DNA of 54,205 nt from Fomitopsis serialis. Taxonomy: Eukaryota; Basidiomycota; Agaricomycetes; Polyporales; Fomitopsidaceae. Under the pieces are notes generated by a model. The model was not told where the DNA came from and ran no database searches. It saw only the letters and a program-made list of their open reading frames with translations. Both the position numbers and the translations under genes were made by a program. The stretch is from NCBI RefSeq assembly GCF_022376445.1, contig NW_025955227.1, positions 1 through 54,205 on the forward strand, read 5' to 3'. This document shows, piece by piece, positions 1 through 10,195 of this stretch; position 1 is the first letter of the stretch; every line of letters starts with the position of its first letter.

Positions 1-1330
1 GGGTGCTTGAGCTTTGACCAGATTTCGATCTCGTGCAGAAAACGCTACCACGGTCACATACGTACTGAGAAACTGCAGGTTATCTCTGAGTAGGCAGAAC
101 TTACGTTCTGTGCTCCTTCTGATGCTCGAACTCCTCGGAGGACTTTCATTGCAACCTTATAATGACGTTGTGAGGTCATACTGTGAGTCGAGACGAGATT
201 GTCAAACATGTATTTCGCCGAGCCAGAGTCCCTTCCAGATTTCGCTGTGCACCCCGATCACCTCTGCTTTGCTGCCTACACAGACGACTTCCCCGTCGAG
301 TCGTTTGACGGAAGGCGAAATATTTGTCAGTTGCTGTAGATGCACCAAGCCCTTACGGCAGTCTTCATATTCTTCAGTGGAGAGTGCATCAATTGGGTCC
401 CCTCGCCCTTTGGCCAGGAGCTAGTAGCATGGATTGTCACCAGTTGAAACATGATTGAGGTCGACACATCACTCACCTCTTGTCCTTCGTTCATGAGCAT
501 CTCAGCGGCAGGCTTTCCGTGCGCCTGTAGATTGGAAGCTTCTTGAAGAGACGCTGGGTCTTGTAGAACTTGGATGATCTCACCCAGCCGCTCGTGCAGT
601 CCCTTGATATCATGTCGTATCTCGATGACATGCTCGTTTGCCTCCTCGCGCGATGCATGTAGCTGCTGGAGTTCTTGCTGGTGCATATTGACTTGCTGTA
701 TGGCAGCGCCCACCTAGTCATAGTTACTGTCAGGTGTAAACACGTCACGACTCATTATGACATACCGAAAGTTGCTTAAACATGACGTCTAGCTCCGCCT
801 CACAAGCGGAAATACCTCTCCCAATACTTCCTCTGTTAACTGATATCCAGTTGTAGCCCGGAACTTAACCATACAATGCATTGCTACTTACGCCAAGCTT
901 CGAGCATTGTGTATTGAGCCCATATGTTAACGCGTTTGTACAGGCCACCGAGTCTTCTGCGATGGGTCAGATGGTAGGCATAACATCGGGAAGATTCATG
1001 TGTTCGTAGCCTGCTCACAAGTCGAGGTCATCCAAAGTGCTAAGCAATCCGTCATCCATCAAAGCAGACTCCGTACTAGTGTTGTCCTTGATCGTATTCG
1101 ATAACTTCGCTGCTTTATCAGCAAGGCGTCGACATGCTTCCTACCGATTCATGTAAACTCCTCTGGAGGTATGACGAGCTGCGGATGTAAAACGATACCT
1201 TGTTGACGTGGACTCGATTGCAACACTTCTGTATTTCCGAGAGAGCATCAGCGACGATGAGGGCGCCTGGGACTCCCGCATAGCCTGCAACACTCAGAAT
1301 GCCAATCGCAGCAGAGGCAGTTGTGTCCAT
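1..1330 (-). CDS. MLKL-like helical bundle plus kinase protein, copy B (3' part cut by window edge)
   Basis: The N-terminal exon begins at the ATG at 1330 and reads GVPGALIVADALSEIQKCC, then continues after an intron as ACRRLADKAAKLSNTIKDN. This pattern is typical of the MLKL_NTD-like four-helix bundle found in many basidiomycete proteins. A charged helical stretch follows at about 500-713 (QEL, REEANEH, GLHERLGEIIQVLQ), in the place of the MLKL brace. The kinase part starts near 290 with a modified glycine loop (GVHSEIWKG), the beta-3 lysine in VAMKVLR (about 145-156) and the alpha-C glutamate in EIEIWSKLKHP near the window start. The catalytic loop lies outside the window. The reading is open with ordinary introns, unlike copy A. 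Family assignment is by motif; a membrane or death role is inference. Confidence 0.7.
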
Positions 1331-1404
1331 TTCGCTGAAGATGCCGTGACGGACACACCGATACTAGGCTGGTGGGAGTGGCACGAGGTTGAATGCGGTC
1401 TCGA

Positions 1405-1482
1405 GCCATCCTTCCAATATAGTGGCACTGCTTGATAAAGTTACAGCTCAGATCTGTGTCTCGGTGTGTCTCACCTCGTGAT
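1405..1482. repeat. Direct repeat, first copy
   Basis: This stretch and 1518-1586 share GCCATCC, then a GG(C/T)ACTGCTTGAT core, then TGTGTCT and GTGTGTCTCACCTCGTG blocks in the same order, with small gaps. The pair sits just upstream of copy B, so it may be promoter DNA or a diverged local duplication. Confidence 0.55.
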
Positions 1483-1517
1483 GTGAGTGGCAGCACGAGC
1501 GTTGCGGAATCAAGCTC

Positions 1518-1586
1518 GCCATCCAAGTTGGGTGGTACTGCTTGATTAAGTTAAAACCCTGTGTCTCCGTGTGTCTCACCTCGTGG
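1518..1586. repeat. Direct repeat, second copy
   Basis: Second, diverged copy of the 1405-1482 unit, about 110 bp downstream on the plus strand. The blocks keep their order and the 3' block (GTGTGTCTCACCTCGTG) is identical. Confidence 0.55.
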
Positions 1587-1589
1587 TGA

Positions 1590-2240
1590 AAGTTACGGCA
1601 CACCCTGCCACTGGAAGCCATTGAGAAGACTGAATCTAGACATGAGCCTGAGAGCCACGTCAACTTCCATATGCTGATGCGTCCCGTGGGCTCCCTACTA
1701 ACCGACGTGTACGAACGCAAGGACGAGGAACAGATGTCCCGTCCGAGGCCTTCTATCTGGTGTGTTGATCTTTGCTAACATCAATCCATAGTACCACTGT
1801 TGGCGTCCTTCAGCCTCGCCCGGAACCACTCGGACCAGTGAAAACGGATGCCGTTCTGCAAGATCTGTCTCTGAGGCTGTCGATCAAACAAACTCAAATT
1901 AGTAGTTGGGAAAAAATGAATGAGGTGAGCTGACGTGTAAGTGAGACACTTACAAGCCTGTTCAGAATGGGAATACGCTGGAATTGTGCCAACTATTACT
2001 GTTTGGTTACTGTAGTAATGCCGCGGCGTGCTGAGAGGAAGCGCTACAGATCAATCGGGCCCGAGCCCCACTGATCGAGATCGAAGCGCTCGCCACCATC
2101 ACCAGCGCGACTCGGAGTCCTTTTAACCAAGACGAAATTCGGATCGCAGACACTGTACCTTCAAGTTGTGAACGGGATGATGTGGTGGGTGCGCCGTTAC
2201 TCGCTGGCCTAACATCAGACATTGCTCGGATTCAGGGTAA
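1590..2240 (+). other. Coding-like plus-strand exons of unknown family
   Basis: Three open stretches on the plus strand have protein-like composition and plausible splice sites. The first, about 1605-1757, contains AIEKTESRHEPESHVNFHML. After a 32 bp gap ending in TAG at 1790 comes a second with DLSLRLSIKQTQISSWEK. A third, about 2030-2235, contains LIEIEALATITSAT and ends before a GTAAGT-like donor. They run towards the 3' end of copy A on the other strand. The first gap is short for an intron and I see no convincing start codon. It may be a gene relic between the two tandem kinases. I do not recognise the family. Confidence 0.3.
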
Positions 2241-2252
2241 GTTGAGCAGTGA

Positions 2253-4510
2253 TTATCTCATTCCATGTGTATGTATCCGAGCGGCCACCACGACCATCTT
2301 GGGTCGGGCGTCGGGGTTCCTGTTCCAGCACTCTGACATAAGCTCCCACACACCATCCGTCAACTCCGAGATGTTCTGCGGTCTATTAGGTTGGCCACCC
2401 ATGGTCATAGCAGCGATGACGTGAGCGTCCCGTCTCTTTTCTGCCCATGGTTCATGCAATGTGAATAGCTCGAGCATCGACATCCCGAAAGACCATATGT
2501 CGCAGTCCGTCGTAATCAGGACGGTGTCTTCAAAAATGAGTTCTGGCGCGAGCCAACGCGTCGATCCAGATCTCGTGAGTGTCGTGGCTGCTGGCGTTGC
2601 ATTAATGTCTCCCACTAACTTGGCCATACCGAAGTCGCATAGCAGAGCCTCTCCCTGAACGTTCAGGGAAATCGTCAGCAATTCTGATCTCTATTTGTCT
2701 GGCACGAACCTTGCTCGACACCAGAATGTTGCTCTTGCGAATGACGTGTTTCAGCGACAAATCAGCCAAGAAGTATGTTCTTGTACTCACGCATCTCACT
2801 GATGACTAGTATGTCAGGCCTTAATCGTCACACAAAGCTACGGACATGACGTACCATTCCCGTGCACGATTTCTTTGTCGTGAAGGTACGCTAGGCCACT
2901 TGCTGCACCCCATAACTGGAGGGCGCACTGTGAGTACGTCGAGGGCGACTATTCATCGGCGATGTCATCACGCACCAAGTGTACTTTATCTGCGCTCTTC
3001 ATGCGTCCAACATACCTATTGTGTTTTCATCGCTCAGAGATCATGAGTCGAATCCGCCGTCTTGATATAGCACTCACTCCAGAAGATTCCCTTCCGGTCT
3101 CCAAGGCGAGACCTTGTCGGGTGGTCAGTATCATGAGACATACCGAGTGGGTGGAGACAAGCTTACAACATGGACAAGTGGGCCTAGGTTGGTCACAATT
3201 CCGAAGAGTGGTTGGACATGAGGATGCTTGAGCTTCGACCAAATCTCGATTTCTCGTATGAAACGCTGTGAGGATCAAACGGATATCAGGATTGCAGACT
3301 GTCGCAGAGTTAGGCGAGCCTCACGTTCTGAGCGCGTTGTGACACTCGCACTTCTTGGAGGACCTTCAATGCGACCTAGACGTCAAACCGTAAGACCAAT
3401 GCTGGTCATCGAGAGGTGAGACTGTCAAACATCAATGTCATCGAGCCAAAGCCCTTTCCATATCTGACTGTGTCCTCCAATTTCGACTGGTCTGTCACCT
3501 GTGCGGACTACCTCGCCGTCAAGTTGTTTGATGGAAGGCAAGATGTCGGTCAATTGCTGTAGGTGCGCCAGACCCTTACGGAACTCTCCGTATATCTCGA
3601 TTGACGTTGGATTGACCGGGTCGTTACGCCCTTCTGCCAGGAGCTAGTATCGTTCAGTCGATCAGTAATGCGACGAAGGGACAAAGCTTTGCCCACCTGT
3701 TGTCCTTCCCTCATAAGCATCTCAGCAGCAGGATCCCCTGCTCCTGTAGATCGACAGCCTCTTGGAGAGACGGTCTATCTCGTAGAACTTGCATCATTTC
3801 ATCCATACGTTCGCGCATCTCCTCTTGACCGGCTTGTATTTGTCGCATACCTTGGGCTTGCGCGTTGCTTTGACGTACGGATGCAGCTATCTACTCATTG
3901 TGACTATCGGCACACACTTGGATGTGTCTTGACATACTTGAAATCGTTCCATCATGGTAGCAAGCTCAGTGAAAAGTTCGGTAACGCCTTCTCCGATATC
4001 ATTTCTATTCACTGATGCATATTCAGCCATGAAGAGACTGCATATATATATTACAGTACTTACAGAATGCTTTCAGCTTCGAATATCGGGCCCATACATT
4101 GACACGGCCGTAGACGCCTTCAAGCTTCCTGCGGACAGTAAATAAGCACGAGCTACAGGCTGAACATACTATGTTTCACGTACAGCTCGAATTCGCTCAA
4201 GAGATCACGCAGCACCTCGTCTTGAACAATAGCAGAGCCTGAGGTGTTTGAAGTGATGGTATCCGCTAATTCTGCTGCCTTGTTCCCCAGCCTCCGACAT
4301 GCTTTCTACGAAACAGCGTGGATTCGAGTTTCCCTGCTATGATGGCACGACAATATGAACTCAGACCTTGTTTGCTTGCACTTGTTCGCAACACTTCCGG
4401 ATTTCTGAGAGCGCGCCGGCAGCGGTTCCCGTCCCAGGGACTCCTGCGTCTCCCGCGATGTTCAGGCCCCCGACCGCAACACCAGCGATCATGCCCATCG
4501 CATTGATCAT
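2253..4510 (-). CDS. MLKL-like helical bundle plus (pseudo)kinase protein, copy A, with one frameshift
   Basis: Paralog of copy B in the same order. The N-terminal bundle (DAGVPGTGTAAGALSEI, then ACRRLGNKAAELADTI) spans about 4510-4210, and a helical brace (GQEEMRERMDEMMQVLRD) about 3900-3770. The kinase domain follows: glycine loop GGHSQIWKG (about 3470), VALK (3364-3375), REIEIW (about 3250), and DFG (2628-2636). The catalytic loop reads VHGN (N codon 2855-2857) and then, through an apparent 8-base exon at 2791-2798, VRCSNILV. The catalytic aspartate is therefore asparagine. Against copy B one base is missing near 3733-3739, which creates an early stop; this is decay or a sequence error. 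The C-terminus (WNRNPDARPKM) ends at TAA 2253-2255. An upstream start is possible, because ATG 4510 lies in an ORF open further 5'. Confidence 0.7.
2791..2798 (-). other. Predicted 8-base micro-exon in the kinase catalytic loop
   Basis: The eight bases lie between an acceptor (ATCAG) and a strong donor (GTGAGT) on the minus strand. Joining them to the HGN exon and to the next exon gives VHGNVRCSNILV with exactly the spacing of kinase catalytic loops. The alternative without this exon gives a loop three residues too long. Confidence 0.5.
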
Positions 4511-4970
4511 GAGGACCTGATTGGTCTTGCGATCTGACAAGGTTGCAGCAGTCGAGTAGATGGAGTTATTGCTGGCTGAACGGGCTTGAATCCCGCTACG
4601 ATGAGAGCAATATCGCAAGTCCGGTACATCAGTACATCGTCCGCCGTAATCATGATGCTTCCACTAGACGCGCGGTGATTCCCGTCTGAGGTAGAAAGAG
4701 ACAATCAAGTTGTTGAGCGCTTGTGTGCGCGTTGACGTTGAAACCTTGGGCGCTATTAGCGCCGAGTGGGTACATGTCAACGCACAACGGAAACAAATCG
4801 GGCTTGCAGTGCGCGATGTTCAGATTGGATCTCTGACCAGTTGTTTAACGTTTTAACGTTGGATCATGGGCTATTAACCCAGATCTACTACAGTACAGGC
4901 TGCTATTCCATATTCAGGACGACTCGAATCGATCCTAAGAACTGCTCATCATCACTACGAATCCTTACCC
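4511..4970. other. Intergenic or 5' region of copy A
   Basis: This lies between the first ATG of copy A and the stop of BUD32 (both minus strand). The reading frame of copy A stays open to about 4618, so part may be an unrecognised first exon. Nothing else is supported. Confidence 0.4.
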
Positions 4971-6065
4971 TTACCCTACCATACTCCGCTTGCGGCCACG
5001 AAGACGGACTGAAAAGTTTATTAGACACGGGAGCAGATTTCGCTACCAAGTGCATACCATCATCCAATCGCTTCGATACTGGGAGCCATTCTTTTCCCAT
5101 ACTTTCCTGATACGCCTTGAGCACAGATGTGAAGAGCAGTTCGGACGCCGGGTGCGTTGAAGAAAATGCACGCTCCAAAACGTATAGGTCAACGGCCTTG
5201 TCTTCTGCCAGCGTTGACGTGAAGGCAAGCCCGAAGTCAATCAGTACCTATGTGTCGTCGGGATGAGTAAGGATATTCAATATGTAACACAGTGGGCCAG
5301 AGACGTACGAGCTGCAGCCCCTTGGTAGAGGACGGATGCCGTAAGATCATATTGGATGTAGTCAGATCGCCATGCACAATGTCGGCTCGATGCATCTTGG
5401 CTATCTGAGCTCCGACCATTCGCATGACATCGTCTGTGAGTGTCCATTAGCTTACAGACCGCATAACATCGGTACGAAAATTACCTTGTGAGACACCGAA
5501 CTCCTTCAGGGGTCTTCTTCGGTTTCCTGTGGTTCTTCTTCAGAGTCATCCTCTTCTGTGTACTCATCCTCGCCCTCGGCTCCGCCGCCTAGCAGAAATC
5601 TGACGCTCTTCCCCTCAATCCATTCGAGACCTAGCACCCCTTCCGCTGCGTCTACCATCCGGATGCTTGGTACGTTGACAGCGTGGCTGCGCAGAACAGA
5701 TCGTTCAAGACTGCCAGGTGTAGACAAACCAGCCATAATTACCGTAGACATTTGATGATAGCGCGCGCTTCTCCAGCCACTCTCGCTTTCGTTAAGGTAG
5801 TATCGAGCGTCGGATGACGATACTGTTTGTGAAACCGATACTTCAGCAAGATCGGCTCGTTGTTATCTGGAGTATTGGATTGTGATGTCGAGCTTGATGG
5901 CTGATGAGATGGATGCAAATACGTCTTGAAGACTTTCTGTGTTCCACGATGCCGGACGAGAGCGCGTTAGAGCGATCATAGACAAGGTAGTATCCTACTT
6001 GCTGCTTCGGCGCCCTGAGAAATGGGTGTAGCTGTCGCCAGCAAACGCGAGGTCGGTGATTCCAT
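4971..6065 (-). CDS. BUD32: KEOPS/EKC complex protein kinase Bud32
   Basis: Small atypical kinase/ATPase of the KEOPS complex, needed for the t6A modification of tRNA and for telomere maintenance. Seven exons (5999-6065, 5743-5932, 5564-5686, 5485-5513, 5309-5433, 5058-5247, 4971-5008) sum to 762 bases, giving a 253-residue protein, the normal family size. Motifs in order: SQGAEA at the N-terminus, [25 protein letters not shown], the signature [23 protein letters not shown], and the basic C-terminal tail [11 protein letters not shown]. The start is the ATG at 6065. The exon at 5564-5686 ends in an acidic stretch where a 50 bp intron (5514-5563) is needed to keep frame. Its first codons are copied at 8088-8137. 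Confidence 0.93.
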
Positions 6066-7850
6066 AATGCCTCTCACGGCAAGAGGCGAACTTCTGACTT
6101 GCGATGAATGCGAGTACGTGATGGTGGCTGAAGCGAAGCAGGAACTCGGACGCGGGTCGATCTCGATCGCATTAAGCGCTTCTACCAAACCAGGCAAACA
6201 AGTCGTTCGAGTAGCCGTATGCCATCTTACCAAGTCAGCGAGAAAAAAGCATATGAACTAAATAAACTAGGCGATTCCGGGTGTACAATCAAAACTACGA
6301 GCACAGTCCTAGCACACAGAGACCATCCAAAGAACACCATCCAGATAACAAGAAAAGAAAAACAAAACAAACGCGCACATCACTAGAATGACATCGCTGC
6401 GAAGCCCTCACTCGACAACTCCGGGATCCACCTTAATCACCACTTTGCCGGTCGCCCGGCCAGTCAACAGACGTTCGTACGCTTTCAAAGCATCTTCAAA
6501 GGCATACACTGAATCTACGAGAGGCTTGACTTTCCCTGATGATATGGAACGGTGTCATCAGCAGGTATGGAAAACTGGCAAAGGGATAGGCGCACCTTCA
6601 GCAACGTATTTTGCGATTTGTTCCAGATCTGCGCGCTTGGGATGGACCTGGTGGACCCTGGCGCAGCTTATGAGCCACCGTACGGAAACGGTAGACCTCG
6701 AAGAAGACTTACTTCCAAGAACGCTTGGTGCCACCGAGGAAGCGTGGTTGAAGGAAGATTTTCCACGCGATTTTGAGAATCCCGACAACATCGAATCCTT
6801 TCGGCTGAGGTCCTACGGAGATGAATTTGCCGCCGGGGGCGAGGTACACCTCGCTATGTGTATAGAGCGAGGTGTCCATGAGACCGGCTGCCTCAAAAAT
6901 GACGTCGAACTTCGGAGTAGGAGGATTAGCGGCGAGAGTCTTGTGTAGCGGTGCCTTGGTATAATCGACGAACTGGTTGTGCGTCAACATCTCTCAGTGC
7001 GAGACTCTTGCCGCGCAATACGCTCACCTCATCTGCACCGAGTGACCGCACATACTCTTCGTTCTTCGCGGAAGCACTGGCGGTAACCTTGCAACCAGTT
7101 GCCTTGGCAATTTGAATGGCAAATGAGCCAACCGCGGTGCTACCACCGTTGATAAACACGCTCTGCTTCGGTTGGAGGCCGCCAACGTCAAAGAGAACCT
7201 GGTAAGCGGTCAAGGCTACCACCGTTATTCCCGAGGCTTGTACAGGAGTAATATTGGCGGGAAGAGGGACGAGGTCATCGGCAGCTACGCTCGCATACTG
7301 CGCGAGGGTACCACTTGCCGGCTTCACCGGGACGGCTGAGGTGATTCAAAACGATCAAGAAGACAGCATGACAGCTTAGCTCGACTCACTGGCAGGAATC
7401 CACCCATAAACCTGGTCACCCTCCTTGAGACTAGTCCCGTTGGCATCAACTATTATGCCGGCGAGGTCGTATTCTGGAATGTATGGCTTCTTGGCGAGGA
7501 AGCCCGGCAACATGCCCATGAGCTTGTAGCCTCTAAGAGAACATAAGCACCAACACTACAATCACGAGAAACGTAGGTTGGCATACAATGGGTTGAGAGC
7601 CGCCGCCTGCACCTTGACCAACACTTCGCCTGTGGCGAGTTTCTTGGGGACTGGGACATTCTTGTCATAGCGCAGCACCTTGGAGGGTTCCCCCCTTGCG
7701 ACGACACGCCACGCCTGCTGGGTTTCTGGGATGGTCATAGTGATAAGAGACAAAGATAAACCGAGAGTATCTCTTTTTGGTCAGGCAACGGAGACTAAGA
7801 CAAAGATGCGAGAGCGGGATTACATGCCTGCACAGCTGCTAACTTATATG
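6005..7850. repeat. Tandem segmental duplication, unit 1
   Basis: About 1.8 kb from inside BUD32 exon 1, through the BUD32 upstream DNA, the whole oxidoreductase gene and its 5' flank. It is repeated at about 8085-9916. The outer ends are marked by TTCGGCGCC and by GCCTGCACAGCT near AACTTATAT in both units. Confidence 0.8.
6408..7738 (-). CDS. NAD(P)H quinone oxidoreductase-like medium-chain reductase, copy 1
   Basis: Zinc-independent member of the medium-chain dehydrogenase/reductase family (quinone oxidoreductase type), predicted to reduce quinones or enones with NADPH; the substrate is not known. From ATG 7738 the exons give an N-terminal GroES-like fold (GEVLVKVQAAALNP, EYDLAGIIVDANG, EGDQVYGW), then the nucleotide-binding motif GGSTAVGSFAIQIAK, KVTASASAKN, and a C-terminal lobe ending ATGKVVIKVDPGVVE. 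The stop is at 6408-6410. The splice GAA-G to GG-AAA near the 3' end restores AEGKVKPLVDSVYAFEDA. The catalytic zinc ligands of alcohol dehydrogenases are absent. The protein is about 350 residues. It forms a tandem pair with the gene at 8525-9856. Confidence 0.88.
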
Positions 7851-8524
7851 TATGGATCGGCGGACCCTTGATTGCGAATCCATCTTGACAGCTCAAGCTA
7901 GCAAGTACAGCCCGGGCGTACATACTTGTCATGTAGCACAGCCACTGTGATGCCGATTGCAACAGTTGGGAATCTTGTGCCGAGCCCGCGAGTCTGGATG
8001 TACAGGACCGTGACGCGTCGCGGCGGCTTGCCGTCGCCTCCCTCCTGGACTTGACATATATCGGCCTGGTGGTATCTTGATTGTTGGTTCGGCGCCGTCA
8101 CAGCTGTCGCCAGCAAACACGAGGTTGGTGATTCCATAATGCCTCTAGCAAGGAGGCGAGCTTCTGACTTGGGATGACATTGAGTACGCGTACGTGATGG
8201 TGGCTGGAGCGAAGCAGGAACCAGGACGCGGATGGATCCCGATCGCATCAAGCACTTCCACAACACTAGGCAACAATATCTATCAAGGCCCGTACAGGAC
8301 AAAAATCCTTTCGCTATACAATAAAGTCATTCGAGTAACCGTACACATAATACTAAGTTAGCGAGAACCAAGAAATCGAACAAGCTAAGTGACCCCAGGT
8401 GTACAGTCAAACTACGAGGACGTTGCCTAGTAGTACACAGAGGCCATATAAGGAACATCACCCAGTGAACCATATTACAAGATGAGACAAACGCGTATAT
8501 TAGAGTGCCCTCGCTGTGAAATCC
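7739..8524. other. Spacer between the tandem oxidoreductase genes
   Basis: The first part (to about 7850) is the 5' flank of copy 1 and belongs to unit 1. About 7850-8085 is unique. From about 8085 onward it matches the BUD32 exon 1 and upstream region (6005-6408) base for base with scattered changes. No intact gene is present. Confidence 0.6.
8088..8137 (-). pseudogene. Duplicated 5' end of BUD32
   Basis: From ATG 8137 it reads MESPTSCLLATA, against [12 protein letters not shown] in BUD32, and then loses similarity just before the conserved GAEA motif. No later BUD32 exon follows. It is a by-product of the tandem duplication and cannot encode a kinase. Confidence 0.8.
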
Positions 8525-9856
8525 TCACTCGGCCACTTCGGGGTCCACCTTTATCACCACTTTGCCGGTCGCCCGGTTAGTCGCCAGACGTTCATAAGCT
8601 TTCAAGGCATCTTCAAAGGCAAAGACTGAATCCACGAGAGGTTTGACTTTTCCTGATAATATATAACGGCGTCGTCAGCAGGTATTGGAGAAAACCAAGA
8701 GGGTAGGCACACCTTCAGCAACGTATTTTGCGATTTGCTCCTGGTCTGCGCGGCTGGGATGGGCCATTACGAGCCTGGCGCCGCTTATGAAATGCCGTTC
8801 GAAAATGGTATGCCTCGAAGACCTACTTGAAAGAACGCTTGGTGCCACCCAGAAAGCGTGGTTGAAGGAAAGCCTTCCACGCGAGTTTGAGAATCCCGAC
8901 AACGTCGAATCCTTTCGGCTGAGGCCCTACAGAGATGAATGTGCCGCCGGGGGCGAGGTATGCCTCGCTATGTGTATAGAGTGAGGGGTCCATGAGACCG
9001 ACTGCCTCGAGAAAAACGTGGAACTTCGGAGTGGGAGGATTAGCGGCCAGAGCCTCGTGCAGTGGTGCCTTGGTGTAATCGATGAACTGGTTGGTGTCGC
9101 CATATGTCAACGCGCAACCTCACAGTGCAGCAGCAGGCTTACCTCGTCTGCACCGAGAGACCGCACGTACTCCTCATTCTTCGCAGACGCACTGGCAGTG
9201 ACTTTGCAGCCGACTGCCTTAGCGATCTGGATAGCAAATGAACCAACAGCGGTGCTACCGCCGTTGATGAACACGCTCTGCTCTGGTTGGAGGCCGCCGA
9301 CGTCAACGAGAGCCTGGTAAGCGGTCATGGCCGTAAGCGTGATCCCCGAGGCTTGTACGGGCGTAATATTGGCGGGCAGAGAAACGAGTTGATCTGCCGG
9401 TACGCGCGTATACTGTGCCAAAACACCAAGATCCGGCTTCAACGGGATCGCTAAGGGAAGTTAAAGACAATCGAATATGGACAGCATGGCACATGCACTC
9501 GACTCACAAACGGGGTTCCACCCATACACCTGATCTCCCTCCCTGAGATTAGTCCCGTTGGCATCGACTACTATACCGGCGAGGTCGTGTTCGGGGATGT
9601 AAGGCTTCTTGGCGAGGATGTCCGGCAACCTGCCCATGAGCTTGTAGCCTCTAAGGGAACATCAACATCAACGCTGCAACCGCGGGAAACGTAAATTGTC
9701 ATACACTGGGTTGAGAGCTGCCGCCTGCACCTTGACCAACACTTCGCCTGTGGCGAGTTTCTTGGGGACTGGGACGTTCTTGTCATAGCGCAACACCTTG
9801 GAGGGTACCCCCTTCGCGGCGACTCGCCACGCCTGCTGGATTTCTGGGATGGACAT
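8525..9856 (-). CDS. NAD(P)H quinone oxidoreductase-like medium-chain reductase, copy 2
   Basis: Paralog of the 6408-7738 gene with the same exon plan. From ATG 9856: QQAWRVAAKGVPSKVLRYD, GEVLVKVQAAALNP, GGSTAVGSFAIQIAK, DYTKAPLHEALAANPP, YLAPGGTFISVGPQPKG, and the C-terminus ATGKVVIKVDPEVAE with the stop at 8525-8527. All splice junctions that I could test keep frame, for example RSFK joined to LVMAHPSRADQEQIAKYV. Differences from copy 1 are spread along the gene and mostly conservative, so both copies look functional. Expression may differ, because the 5' flank beyond about 9916 is not shared with copy 1 and faces the XPO1 start. Confidence 0.88.
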
Positions 9857-10195
9857 GGTGGTCAGAGACAAAGATGCGAGAGAGGAGTTACAGGCCTGCA
9901 CAGCTAACTTATATCGTCACAGCAGTTGGAAATGTCGTGTATGGGAGTCCGAGCTCCTTCGCAGACCGCGTCATAATCGCGTGAGGCTCCCGACAATCCC
10001 GGACTTTAGCCTGTAAGTGCCGCGACGCGTCTGCCGTCGGAGTCTAAAAGCGTGTTTTCGGAGATCAGACATCGGATCTTGCTCACGCGGTGACCCTCTG
10101 CCCAGCCACCGCACGCTCTAACTAAGCCCGGTTTGCTTTGCCATCGACCACCACAGCGACGACGGACGGACGCGTTCACCGATAGCTTCGCCACC
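9857..10195. promoter_or_regulatory. Divergent promoter region of oxidoreductase copy 2 and XPO1
   Basis: 339 bp separate the two start codons, which point away from each other. No clear TATA box was seen. The XPO1 start has a near-perfect eukaryotic context (GCCACCATGG). Confidence 0.5.

Larger units (their letters stand above)
8085..9916. repeat. Tandem segmental duplication, unit 2
   Basis: Second copy of the 6005-7850 unit, offset by about 2.1 kb in the same orientation. It carries a truncated BUD32 start, the shared spacer and a complete oxidoreductase gene. Confidence 0.8.

Noticed and set aside
14..424. 136-codon plus-strand frame at the window start
   Set aside because: It is antisense to the conserved glycine-loop and beta-3 region of copy B, and has no motif of its own.
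5237..5425. Kinase motif HGDLTTSNM taken at first as a third member of the tandem kinase cluster
   Set aside because: The full exon set matches Bud32, not the MLKL-like family.
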